Both the position numbers and the translations under genes were made by a program. A stretch of 64,000 nt of DNA from Marasmius tenuissimus (lineage: Eukaryota > Basidiomycota > Agaricomycetes > Agaricales > Marasmiaceae), in contig JAQOTA010000033.1 in assembly GCA_029532415.1 (NCBI GenBank), forward strand, positions 310,001 through 374,000, given 5' to 3'. The notes under the pieces were generated by a model. That model did not search any database. It saw only the letters and a program-made list of their open reading frames with translations, and was not told the origin of the DNA. Shown one piece after another: positions 10,655-21,036 of the stretch; position 1 is the stretch's first letter; the number at the start of each line of letters is the position of its first letter.

Positions 10655-12216
10655 AGTCCTCATACTTCTTACAAACCCAGCGCATCTCCCCTATCACCGC
10701 AGACAAACCATAACTCATCTTGCTCCCTAACCTGATCAACTCAAAAGGCGATCGAACGATCTCCAACATGCCTTCTCGGTCACTCTTCGGGAACGCCATC
10801 TATACATCTTTCCTCGCATCCTCTGTCAATTAGGGATTGGGAATGATGACGCTCATGTTCTTTCTACCTGAGAATGCGAGGTCGTCAATGTTGCTCCATT
10901 CCTGGTACATAGCGGGACTTAGTCCTCGATCGAGCACGCTAAAGACGACGGCGTGGAACTCGGTGGATGTGAACGTTCGGAGCGTTTAAAGGACGCTCGA
11001 AAGATTTTTGATACGGATCCTGGCCCAACTTCGTTTCTGGCTCCGACATTGCGAAAGGTGCAGATAATTCGTTTAAGAGATATCAAAGGGGACAGGTCGT
11101 ACGGCTCTAAGTGGATCAAGTAGGGGTTTTAGTGTAAGCGAGCGGCTTGTGAAAAGCACAGACGACATTCCCGACCAATTTAGAAGCTCGGGATGTCGAT
11201 GGTCAAAGACTATATGGAGAGTCTGAAGCTCTTTTCAGAGACCATTGACATATGGATTGAGGGATGCAGTAAAGTTGACGATCATGAAGAGTTAAGATTC
11301 ATCGAGGAGGATAAGATCCAAACCACTGCAGCTATATAGGGGTTGAAATGAGCCATCAGGATGCGTTCCCGAATCGTCATTGTTGCTCTCAAGAAGAAGT
11401 ATGGCGTCGAGGGTTGAGGAGAAGGTCTGGACTTGCGACTTCAAGGTCTCCGCTGTCCTGGCCTTCCACCGAGGGCACGATGGTATTGGTTTGTGGAGGG
11501 AAACTGCGTTGAAGGTGGAAGTAGGAGCACTTCAAGGCGATTATCGACCCAACTTCTTCATGCTTGAGGTCGAGGTCGAGATCGACAACTTGTGTACTGA
11601 AGAGGGAAGCGATAGAGGAATTGTTGGGTATCGTTTGGTTTCCAGCCTGATTTTAGTAGGGTAAAACCCATCCGGACGAGTGATGAGTCCAAGACTTTTC
11701 AGCTTGTCGCATCTGCCTTTCAGACGACTACGCTCCTCGACAACACGATATGCGTCTTCCTCAGCCTCTATCGGCCCAAAATCCTAAGTTTTAGGAATTA
11801 GATATGGCGTGGCGTGGTGTCCGAGTCTACAAGCACTGAAATAAACTTCAAGGAGTTGTCTATTATCATTCTTGAGCCCGTTGATAGCCCAATGTAACCA
11901 AATATGCGAACTTGATAGATGGCTGACCATGATTTGCAGACGAAATAGCAGCATCTTGTTCCTGCATGGGTTGAGGATCTTCTTCGAGCTCGAGGGAAGT
12001 TTGTCTTTTGTAGTCATGTTTCGAGGTCAAGAGGGCGAGTCGTTGTGGTAGTGGTTCAAGAAGAGTTGTGTGACCGTTACGTGACAGGCCCTTCTTCTTT
12101 CGAACCGTCGTCTTGAGGTACGTCATGACTATCCTCCTCCTAGATTTTACCGTCCACATCTCCTCCGAGATCGTTTTCTTTTTATACTGGCACTCTCGTT
12201 GACGGTCTGTAGACAC
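10655..12216 (-). pseudogene. Decayed gene, F-box/leucine-rich-type C-terminus
   Basis: Minus-strand blocks with protein-like composition lie in order but in different frames. About 11785-11650 reads EAEEDAYRVVEERSRLKGR then CDKLKSLGLITRPDG. About 11115-11000 reads LEPYDLSPLISLKRIICTF. About 10960-10840 reads SVLDRGLSPAMYQEWSNIDD. About 10790-10660 reads GMLEIVRSPFELIRLGSKM. The combination (coiled segment, hydrophobic leucine-rich blocks, W..IDDL) is reminiscent of large fungal F-box/LRR proteins, but no F-box itself was found. Stops and shifts separate the blocks. This is a composition-based call with a weak family assignment. Confidence 0.3.
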
Positions 12217-14431
12217 CGGTTTTCTGAGTCAAGGGCTACTGCCGCGATTGAGTTCGTGAATAGAGGCTAGATCGCGAGCAAAAGAGGCCCAGTTTCCTAG
12301 TCGCAAATGACAAGCTAGGGTGGGTATTACTAGGCCTAAAGCTCCCTACTGCTTGTATACCGACCCGACATCGTTGAACCTCAGAAAACGACGTGCGTGA
12401 CCCTCCCGAGTTCTCAAGTCGATCCTCCTTATCCTAACGCCATTTGAAGAAGAAAGACCTATCAGGGTTTCGATAATATCAACGCTATCCATTCGGCACC
12501 AGCGCATCTTCACCTGGCTTCAAAGGTTTTACCTACCGATTTCATGGCCATGGTCTAGGAAATATTAAATTATTCCGCTCTGCACAGTGCTCAAATTATG
12601 ACCCATATGTTCGTATGTTCGGACCACAGAAACGCACGCCAGTAGCGCACTGACTTTTCCCCTCCCGGTTGGAAAATTCAAGATGCTTAGGACCCACTCA
12701 GAGTCAGAAAAACCGCCGATTCCATTCACGACCTTGATACTCTTGCTGTCGATGACACGTAATCGTGGTTGAACGAGCGTCGTTCAGTGTTGCCGGTCTC
12801 TCTACATACCTCTATATTCATTTGACATCAGGTAGCTCACATCTCTTCTGCAGAGGTGTTCTCGAGAATCTCTGGCCTCTGTTAGTCACGATCGTGACCT
12901 CGCCTCGGAACCAAAGGTACTCCTTTTTCGTGGCTCACAAGTTACATACTTGGTGTGCCGATCTGACCTCACTTAGGTAACGGGTTATATGGGGGAAAAT
13001 TCTGATCCTCGAGCCAGAAAAATTTGGTATATTGTGAACCAAAAGGATGGCCATTGTACGTTCCAAGTTTTGTCTTTTTTGCTCACTCTCGTAAGCTCAT
13101 CGTTACCTCCGGGCAGCAATTTCCGTTGTCCGAGTAAAGCCATTGTCAGATGCGAGTTACCACGAACACGCCTCGGTCGTCCTACACGCGCCATGACGCT
13201 TTCGTTCGCCGTCACTCCCAACTGTTAACATTACGCGCCTAAGCATATATCTCGACTCTATCATCCATTACTGAGGCCAGAAAGCTGACCTATGGGTGCT
13301 TGCAAGAGAGTATAACCCTCTTTGACTTTTAGAGTGAGGACCGATCGGAATCGGAATCGTATCTGGGGGATCATATCCCACGAGAAGGTTAGTTCCTTGT
13401 GTTCCATTCGTTTCTCCGACTGTGTAAATGCTGACTCGAACTTGCGCTTAGCAAACTTTCCCGTCACTCTGGTGGGGAGGACATGCTGTAAGAGATAGGT
13501 TGGGGTGGACCATGGTACATTCAGCCGATCTTCGATCTATTATGCTCAACTACCCCGCAGCTTAATCACTCTTGGGTGCTCTTCGCCACGACGCCAGTTT
13601 AGCTCCTCGCGCGCTGATAGTCATTCAACGTACTACACTGGTCTCCTGTGTTTGTCGATTAACTTCTCGCGGACCTGATTCCACGAACCATGTACCATTT
13701 CTATCCATTCTTTGGGGATATGTGATGCACCTCCAGCCCGTTCTTCGACATCGGTTGACTTTCTTTGAATGTTCCTTCTCCAGCTTCGGTTATACAACGT
13801 AACCTGTTCACCGAATTGATTTAGAGAGTTTGGGCACGAGCCATCAGAGACATCAATGTCAAGTTATTATTACGCTGACAGATCATTGGCGCCAGTACGC
13901 AAGACCAAGTTGCTACTAAATTTAGTGGCTCTGACAACTAGTGCGCAAACTCTCTATTTTACGTGCGCTAGCTATGAAGAATACTCTCCCGACGCACTTA
14001 GGCGTGAATTGAGTCAACGCGGCCCAACTGACAGCGGGCCATCCAGTTATTCGTTTGATACGAACATCTCCATCATTTGGTCTTGAGCACCAGTACTCAA
14101 GGCTTCCCTCTCTATCCTCGGCCTCGTATAGTCTTGGATATGCAAGTCAGCAGATCCCAGGCAATGATCACTAATACCACAGCGTTTGCCCGTTTGTAGT
14201 CAGCATCAGAGTGGCAATTTTGTTAGTCGTTTTCGCCGGCTCCACGTCGTTGGGTTGAAACTGATCAGCTCCTCAGATAGTCGTTGTATATACATAATCC
14301 CGCTACGAGGCACTGTTATTCTGTGGAGACGCGGGAAAGCACCCATATAAGCTCAATAAGCTCAACCGCTTCTCGAGCTCCCGGCCGAAAACCCCCTTGT
14401 TCTCGTCATCGACTCGGCTTAGTCCAAACAC
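12217..14431. other. No assignable gene
   Basis: About 2.2 kb upstream of membrane gene A. An ATG at 13856 opens 76 codons (MSSYYYADRS...) without a recognisable family. No repeat or splice-supported exon chain was found. Confidence 0.35.
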
Positions 14432-16083
14432 ATGAGGTGCCCCTCCACCTATGAAGATGACTGCTTCTATCTCATGCACGCAGCACAAATTCTGAGCAGT
14501 GTATGTCGGCATTTATTGTTTTCATCGACGCTCACCCAGTTACCCTATGTGGGGACAGGTTGGACTATTTCTCTACGGTAAGAGAGTCCCTCCTCCATTG
14601 TGCTTCACTTAAATGAATGTACTCCCCAGGGATCTACACCGTGCTCTACGTGCTGTGCGTGTATATCCTTCTCACTCATAAACGGGAACGTTACCGCGTA
14701 CACTTTACGTTGATTACGGCGCTCTATATCACTGCCACCGTTGGGATTGGACTGAAGAGCGCAATCTACGCACTGGATACTCAAGTATACATGTACCTCT
14801 ACACTCTTAACCTTCCATTTTTCTCTCCCAAACTTGGAAGCCTTACACCCCAACAACAAAGATACTTGGACGATGTCACCACTGGATAGAGCCTCGTTAA
14901 TGAGCGATGGTATCTGTAGGTCTTGTCGGCCCTCTGGCGTTGGGTCCTCGAATTACGACCACTATTAGCTCCGCTCATCCATGCGAAGTGGCCTTGACAG
15001 CCACCTCAATACTCGCAAAGTAAGATGATCTTGCTGGCATCTGTTCGACTTTATTGATCACTCAATTCCGTGCATACCTTATATAGCTGCCTAACAGACA
15101 TTTTTCTGGTAGGTTTGGGTCTCTCAAGACCTGTTTTAGTTTCAATCTTGATTTTTGAACAGGTATGGCGCTGCTACCTCATATGGGAACGTAGAAGAAT
15201 CAAAATTCTGGTTGTTCCATGTTTGATTGCATTCGGGTTCAATGGTATGTGCGCGCATGTAACAGGATCTCATTTCTTATTGGTACCTCGCTACTCTAGT
15301 ATACGGTCTTGTGATCACATTTACCGGAGATTATGTATATGCTCCAGATACCCGGAACGTCGCTCTAGCCATCTTTGCTCTTGGGCCTCTTGTTGGGAAC
15401 CTCCTGCTAACTGGATTGATCGGTAAGCATGTCTTATATCACGCCTCGGAGACAGCTAAGTTACTATGAGCGGGGAGAATCATTTTCGTCGCCTACCAAG
15501 CAAGAAAATACTCCCTCTCCGACGCATCATTCCCAACAGTGTATAGGACTGTCATCTCGGCCAGGTGAGCAAACACGATGATTTACGGTCGGATAGTCAT
15601 GCTCAATGTAATGCGATAGCTTGGAATCAGGACTGATATATCCTATCGCGCTCATTGTCTATACGACCTGCACATTTCAAATTGCATATCCCGATGGCTC
15701 CGGGAATGAGGCTGCCTGGAGTGCGGAGGAACTTGTCGTTCTCACACTAATCGCAGAATCGGTCTTTCACTCCCTTGCGACAATTACGGTGCGCAGTTTA
15801 TTTCTCTTGTTATTTCTCTTGAAGAGCTCACAGATGGTGAATCGGTTGGTCTGGTCAGGGTATCGCATCTACCCTAATCATTGTTCGGGTAACCCTCGGG
15901 ATTGCAGTCCACGACGAAAGGTCGTTCAAAGAATCTGTATTGACCGATACAGGTTGTCCTATATCCCATAGAGTTGTGGACATCCGGCAACTCGAGTGCG
16001 GTCCTCCAAATCACAGTACTCTTGAAAATACAGAGCCTCAGGGAATAGTCAGTGCAGATCTAGAGGCCCAGAAGAGGGAGTGA
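14432..16083 (+). pseudogene. Seven-helix fungal membrane protein, copy A (in-frame stop)
   Basis: Exon chain by comparison with copies B and C: 14432-14500, 14559-14577, 14630-14909, 14969-15019, 15087-15108, 15163-15244, 15300-15422, 15471-15564, 15620-15788, 15859-16083. Exons of 19, 22, 82 and 94 nt recur exactly in copy B. The product begins MRCPSTYEDDCF and has hydrophobic segments around VGLFLYGIYTVLYVLCVYIL, LITALYITATVGIG, the VWRCYLIW block, LALIFAL-type helices and GIASTLIIVRVTLG, with a hydrophilic C-tail ending LEAQKRE. The family is common in Agaricomycetes and has no known function. The TAG at 14887-14889 lies in frame inside exon 3; no alternative donor of the right phase was found before it. 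The copy is therefore probably dead, or truncated after the second helix, unless the stop is a sequence error. Confidence 0.7.
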
Positions 16084-17380
16084 ACACGCAGTGAGCCTCC
16101 GGCGCCGCCGCAACTACGCTAGCCCTCTTTCCTGCTTCTGCATGCTGCGCTACACACAGGAAGATTTCACGTTGTGGAAGAGACGGATGCCCCTTGCTCA
16201 CTCTTCCCCTCCTCACACGTATTCACCGTCCCAGCACATTTCATTCATCCTCATTGTCAATTCTCTGTCGAACTCTCTATCCCGCACAAACCAACACAAA
16301 CAACCATCAACAAACTTTTACCCCAACGCTTATATTCATATTCTCACCTTCTCTCCCTTGTTCTATAATTTTCCCTCATCCATTACATACCCCTGATCAA
16401 CATCCATCAAACCCCAACACATTCTCTTCACTCCTCCGCGATACACGGTCCATTCTTCCTTCAACTCCAAACCAGATTCTTCTCTACTACCGTTATTTTT
16501 TCGATCTTACTTTCCTTTTCTAATCATTTCCGGTCATATGTGATCTCTTCTCTGTTCCTTTTTCTAATTTTACATCTACTTCCTTATTTATCCCTTTCCA
16601 TTCCTTATTTATTCCGGACCGACAATCAAAACTTGACGTGACAGTGGCGCCAGGATTGACACAGGTGTGCCTCCCACCTGATACTGAGATGAGCTCTCAA
16701 GATTGTAAGCTCTAACCAAAGGCCTCACCCACCTTTGAAGAGCTGAGCCAGCGGTGGTCATCCAGAAGCTGACTCAGACTTGCAAGATCTAGGTTAGACT
16801 TTTGATTTCACACGGACACTTTTTTGATATACATTTCGCATCTCCGACGGACTCCTGATGTCGTTTTGATATGTGTTTCATTTATTTTCAATCATGGCAC
16901 TCTTATATACTTTCAATTGCCGCAAATGTAATCATATCTTTTTCTCCCTCTTACCTCCACATTCTGAGCCATAAGTCTGCACATTGACTCAAGTTACAAG
17001 CTCCAAGCCTGAAGCTGAGTCTCACGCTTGTTATCCATTTATTCTCACTAGCCTTCTAGCTCTCACTTTGACCCCGACCTTGTCAAGAACCTTCTCTGTT
17101 GGACTGTCTGTTTCCACGTTAATGTTATCTCATTTCTGTACCGGTTGAATCACGTAGGCCCCCTCAACCATAGTACAAGCTCAAATGTGATATAAGCACA
17201 ATCAAGCATATTTTTCCTTGTAAGACACGCTGCAATCACAACGGCAACTAAAATGCACTGACCATTTGGCTGTAGACTAAAGTTACTCATCTTCAAAATC
17301 TTCCTATAACCCAATCAATAACTTCTTGATCCAATAGTAGTGACTTTAATCATATCGGTCTCCCTCCTCTCCTGCAAAAT
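16084..17380. other. Non-coding, pyrimidine-rich stretch
   Basis: About 16190-16640 of the plus strand is strongly C+T-rich (runs such as TTCCTTATTTATCCCTTTCC). This leaves three frames open by composition alone; I do not regard them as genes. From 16640 to 17380 the sequence has several direct and inverted AGCTCAAG/GAGCTGAG-like words but no clear element boundary. Confidence 0.4.
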
Positions 17381-17635
17381 GTGATGCAAGGCAGTCATAT
17401 CACCAAAAATCGTCTCTGCTCATCACATCTTGTGAAGACCTTCTGTAACCTCATCAAACCCTCGCTCATTTCTTTGTCTGAGTTGAGCCTGACATGTAAG
17501 AGGGGAAAGACCAGCTGGATGGCTGCGGTAATTAACTTGTTGGATGAAAGGATAGTGTTCATAGTGTCCCATTGGCTCAAAGGATTGATTGTAGAAAGTC
17601 AAGCCTGGAAGGATCAATATGAGCAAGGTCACAAT

Positions 17636-17859
17636 TCAGAGAAAGAGCAGATAGGGATATGATGGTCTCTGTCGCCTTTTCAGGTGGGATCCATCAAACC
17701 TGATACGTAGACACCTTAGTTGTGGACTGTTAACAAGGAATTGCTCAATGGCTGGGGTAGTGAAAGTAAAACATCCAATTTCAATGTGTGCCTTGTAGAA
17801 TGATGATGCCCAGATGTTTTGGGTCAAACATCCGCAAAGCCATCGTCTGTAGAGAACAA
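17636..17859 (-). pseudogene. Possible leucine-rich/F-box-type fragment
   Basis: On the minus strand a frame reads HIEIGCFTFTTPAIEQFLVN then SPQLRCLRIRFDG. This has the spacing of leucine-rich blocks in fungal F-box proteins. It ends against the LTR-like arm that begins at 17860, so it may have been cut by that insertion. No start or F-box was seen. Confidence 0.2.
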
Positions 17860-18318
17860 TGTTATGGAACCACCTACTGTTTTCCCTCCCCTTGGTCCCC
17901 GGGTACTTTTTCCTCATGTTTTTCTCTTTATTTCCCATGGTTACATGTTCTCACCATCACATTCTGGCCTCCATATCATTACCTGGTACTACCTGGTGTT
18001 CCACATTGTTTCCAAATATTTTCCCAGCATACCATATGGTTTCCATCATTACCCTGTTTCCACATGTATCCCTTGATTCTTATCACTTGTTCTTTCAGTT
18101 TTCCTGTTTTACCTTCATTCCCATGATATCTCTACAGCTTGATACTGTCATATATAATCATGGACACTTCTAAATAGTTCCCCAGTCTGACACCTTTGCT
18201 TGTATCCAGCATGTACTATGCAACACTTGCTCTACTCAATTCTATCTTCTCTCCTTTACACTCTTGACCTTGTTGGTGGCCCGAGGGGTTTTCCTAGTCA
18301 CTGGCCTCGTTCTTGACA
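17860..18318 (+). repeat. LTR-like arm, left (459 bp)
   Basis: Begins TGTTATGGA and ends TCTTGACA (TG...CA ends). It is almost identical to the reverse complement of 18474-18933. The two arms are separated by 155 bp, so the transcript could fold into a very long hairpin. No matching 5-bp duplication flanks this copy. Confidence 0.6.
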
Positions 18319-18473
18319 CTCAGGATATAGACAGTGTTCAAGGAGCCCATGAACCTATTCGACTTCATACGCTCACAATATGCTCCCTATCATCCCTAAC
18401 AACACTACAATATGCAGGGATGCAGAGCAACTCGTATAGCATCAGGGCTACACAGCACAAAGGAGCAGTCGTT

Positions 18474-18933
18474 TGTCAAAGAACAAGGCCAGTGACTAGG
18501 AAAACCCCTCGGGCCACCAACAGGGTCAAGAGTGTAAAGGAGAGAAGATAGAATTGAGTAGAGCAAGTGTTGCATAGTACATGCTGGATACAAGCAAAGG
18601 TGTCAGACTGGGGAACTATTTAGAAGTGTCCATGATTATATATGACAGTATCAAGCTGTAGAGATATCATGGGAATGAAGGTAAAACAGGAAAACTGAAA
18701 GAACAAGTGATAAGAATCAAGGGATACATGTGGAAACAGGGTCATGATGGAAACCATATGGTATGCTGGGAAAATATTTGGAAACAATGTGGAACACCAG
18801 GTAGTACCAGGTAATGATATGGAGGCCAGAATGTGATGGTGAGAACATGTAACCATGGGAAATAAAGAGAAAAACATAAGGAAAAAGTACCCAGGGACCA
18901 AGGGAATGGAAAACAGTAGGTGGATTCATAACA
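18474..18933 (-). repeat. LTR-like arm, right (460 bp), with polypurine tract
   Basis: Reverse complement of the left arm. Read on the minus strand it starts TGTTATGAATCC and ends TTTGACA. It is preceded on the minus strand (18934-18950) by the purine tract AGAGAGGGGGTAG, directly at the TG end. That is the position of the plus-strand primer before a 3' LTR. This supports an LTR of a retrotransposon whose internal part to the right has been lost or replaced. Confidence 0.6.
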
Positions 18934-19306
18934 CTACCCCCTCTCTAAGCAGTGCTTTCACTGGGAGCACTAAAGAATCATGTTGGAGATAGTAGAGTCA
19001 AAGTAGAACTTGTTCTGGGGTGTTCTGGGAAAGGGACTCAATGATCTGGAGTGCTGTATACAATGTTGAGGACTATAGATGAGGGGGTGTGTGTTCTACA
19101 TCATGTTCTGATGGACACAGCCTTGTATTGGGTGTTCCGTTGGAGCACGCAAGTTGATAAAGGGTCACACATTGTTAATGGTGACACTGGAAGCCTAACA
19201 GGCTCTTTCCCATGGCAGATGCTTCATCCCATCTACTTCCTGAGGAACAGCGTGCTTATAAGATTTGCTTTAGGTTTCCATTGCGTGAGAGGGTTTCCAG
19301 GCCAGT

Positions 19307-19561
19307 TTGAAAGATATTGAGAAGTTTCATTGGACAGCTCCTGTTGTGCCTGACCACAAGCCATTCTTGGTCATGCAGGGTAGAACTGACATGTTCTATA
19401 TGGACCATTGCTTCCCCTTTGGTGCAGCATCAGCCAGCAGCAACTCTGGTATGGTCGCCAACACAATGGTGGACTTCTGGATTGCTGAATGTGTATGCCT
19501 GATTGTGAAATACGAAGATGACCTGGCGAACAGTTGTATTCCAGTACAAAGAAATTGCTAA
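19307..19561 (+). pseudogene. DIRS-like reverse transcriptase, N-terminal part
   Basis: The frame reads KDIEKFHWTAPVVPDHKPFL then GRTDMFYMDHCFPFGAASAS and KYEDDLAN. Family equivalents as I recall them are the ..DI..A.R..P..P.. segment, the (D)..LPFG...A. block and the catalytic Y/WVDDL of DIRS-type elements. The catalytic pair is kept here as EDDL. Similar material continues upstream to about 19200 in another frame. The reading stops at TAA 19559 and the remainder is displaced by the insert at 19643. The element copies itself through a circular DNA and integrates with a tyrosine recombinase; this copy is dead. Confidence 0.55.
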
Positions 19562-19642
19562 GATGGTAATTTCAGCCCAGTAGAACAGGGCAGGATCATT
19601 CATGCTCTTGACACCTTCCCACCCTGATCCATTGACCTTGCC

Positions 19643-20242
19643 GTAGTGTTACCTATGGCTTGGCTTGAGCTGTGGCTGAGTCAGCTGGGAGCTCAGCCAA
19701 GTCAAGCTGGTCCCTGAAATGGCTCTGCCTGAGCCAGTTGTCTGGCTTGGCTTGAAGCTGGCTCAAAAGCCAGCTCAGCCGGCTCAAGCCATTAAAATGA
19801 CACAACTACAAAATATACTGAAGATTGTGGTGATTTTGTTTATTTTATAGTTTATAATATTCTGCCTTTATGTGGAAAAGGATGCTCCTCCATTCCAATC
19901 TGTTTACCATACAAAAAACTACTCAACCATGCCATGAGGCTAGACCTGGGTCAGACCCCAGGTTTGTACAGCCACAGTCTGGACCTTGATCAGTGCCCAC
20001 AGCCTACTCCTACACACATATATGCAGCCCCCAAACATGTTCTTTAGCATATCTAGATAGACTAAATAAAAGTTACACACCTGTGAAGCATATCTATGTT
20101 GTTAAACCAAAGAAATTAAGGAGACCAAATGTGGGACCTCAAGCCACGGCTGAGCCAGCTTGAGCCGCCTTTGAGCCAAGCCACATAATTACATGTGGCT
20201 TGCAAGCCGCATTGGAGCTGAGCCAGCCATGGGCAACACTAC
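19643..20242. mobile_element. MITE-like insert in the DIRS-like RT
   Basis: Ends are inverted repeats: GTAGTGTTACCTATGGCTTG at the left, and GTAGTGTTGCCCATGGCTGG as the reverse complement of the right. Inside, AGCC/GGCT-rich words (GAGCCAGCTTGAGCC, GGCTCAGCC) are repeated near both ends. It has no coding capacity. The 8-bp flanks match at 5 of 8 positions, so a hAT-type target duplication is possible but not proven. It separates two parts of the RT frame. Confidence 0.45.
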
Positions 20243-20266
20243 CTCCCCAAGGTCACCTCATTTCTC

Positions 20267-20471
20267 TTGACCTTTCCCACACCACCAGATCCAACTTCAC
20301 CCATTCTGTTCGACCCTTTCTCTCCCAACAAATTGCTTTTCAAATACAAGTACAACACAGCACAGATGATGGATGTTGTTGTGAGGCCCCTGTGCATGCC
20401 ATGGAACCCCCAAAAATGCAACAAGACCTTCCTATGGGTTATTACATTCTTAGGCTTTGATTGGAACCTTC
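20267..20471 (+). pseudogene. DIRS-like reverse transcriptase, palm-to-thumb part
   Basis: The frame reads MMDVVVRPLCMPWNPQKCN then TFLWVITFLGFDWNL. This corresponds to the LGVPWH..K and F.YLGF.WDL blocks that follow the catalytic loop in DIRS-type RTs. The frame is cut at 20471 by the 5' LTR of the copia element and resumes after 27081 as PLRWVSLTEVKRITYW, the next conserved block. This proves that the copia element inserted into the DIRS-like RT. Confidence 0.6.
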
Positions 20472-20792
20472 TGTTGAATCTGTGGACTATTATTAGATCC
20501 CGGTATATCCGAAGTCCTGGTTCATACTTCCTGCCATTGTATTATGCGGGACAATGCATTCGCTATTGTTCTATTCTTCATTGTTCATTATGCTCATATG
20601 TACAATTTCTATTATCGTCCTTATATGGTAACTCTATTGTATCTACATGTATATAAGCTCGTAGTTCTCTACCTGAATCTACAGTGTGCTTGAGCTTCTA
20701 CGTCTCGCCTCTATCTCTCTAAACTCCTCTCTGGTAAGTAGTAGTGTAGCCATGTTTTAGTCCTCTGCGCTAGGCGTCATGCCAGCTCATCA
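20472..20792 (+). repeat. 5' LTR of copia element
   Basis: 321 bp, TGTTGAATC...GCTCATCA. It contains a TATA-like TATATAAG near 20650, the probable promoter of the element's RNA. Confidence 0.9.
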
Positions 20793-20804
20793 GGTTATGG
20801 GCCC
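20793..20804 (+). other. Primer-binding site, half-tRNA type
   Basis: GGTTATGGGCCC directly follows the 5' LTR. It is complementary to the anticodon stem-loop of initiator tRNA-Met (GGGCCCATAACC, with the CAU anticodon inside), not to a tRNA 3' end. Copia-type elements are known to prime from such a cleaved half-tRNA. The assignment is by complementarity; the host tRNA is not in the window. Confidence 0.6.
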
Positions 20805-21036
20805 TGGTTAGCCCGACTACAATAATGAGCGCCCCTAGGCTGCTGTTAGCGACGAGCGCCCCTAGGCCGCTGTCATCGGCTAGCTAGGCTAGACCTGCAT
20901 GTTGCCATCGACCTCTTAATTGAGTGATCGATCTATGGCATTGATGTACGTCCTTCAACGACATTGGATCTAAAGGATCCAATGCTCCTCGTTGAGCATA
21001 GCGCCTTGATGGCTGCTCCCTGTGTTGATTAGACGC

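Noticed and set aside
13856..14086. 76-codon ATG frame upstream of membrane gene A
   Set aside because: No family, no splice continuation and no counterpart upstream of copies B or C. It could be real but is not supported.
16091..16523. Three overlapping plus-strand open frames
   Set aside because: They arise from a C+T-rich stretch with few stop codons; the predicted peptides are Pro/Ser/Leu/His low complexity.
17788..18901. Phe/Ser/His-rich frames of about 100 codons on both strands
   Set aside because: They lie in the LTR-like inverted arms and are the same sequence read from each arm; not genes.
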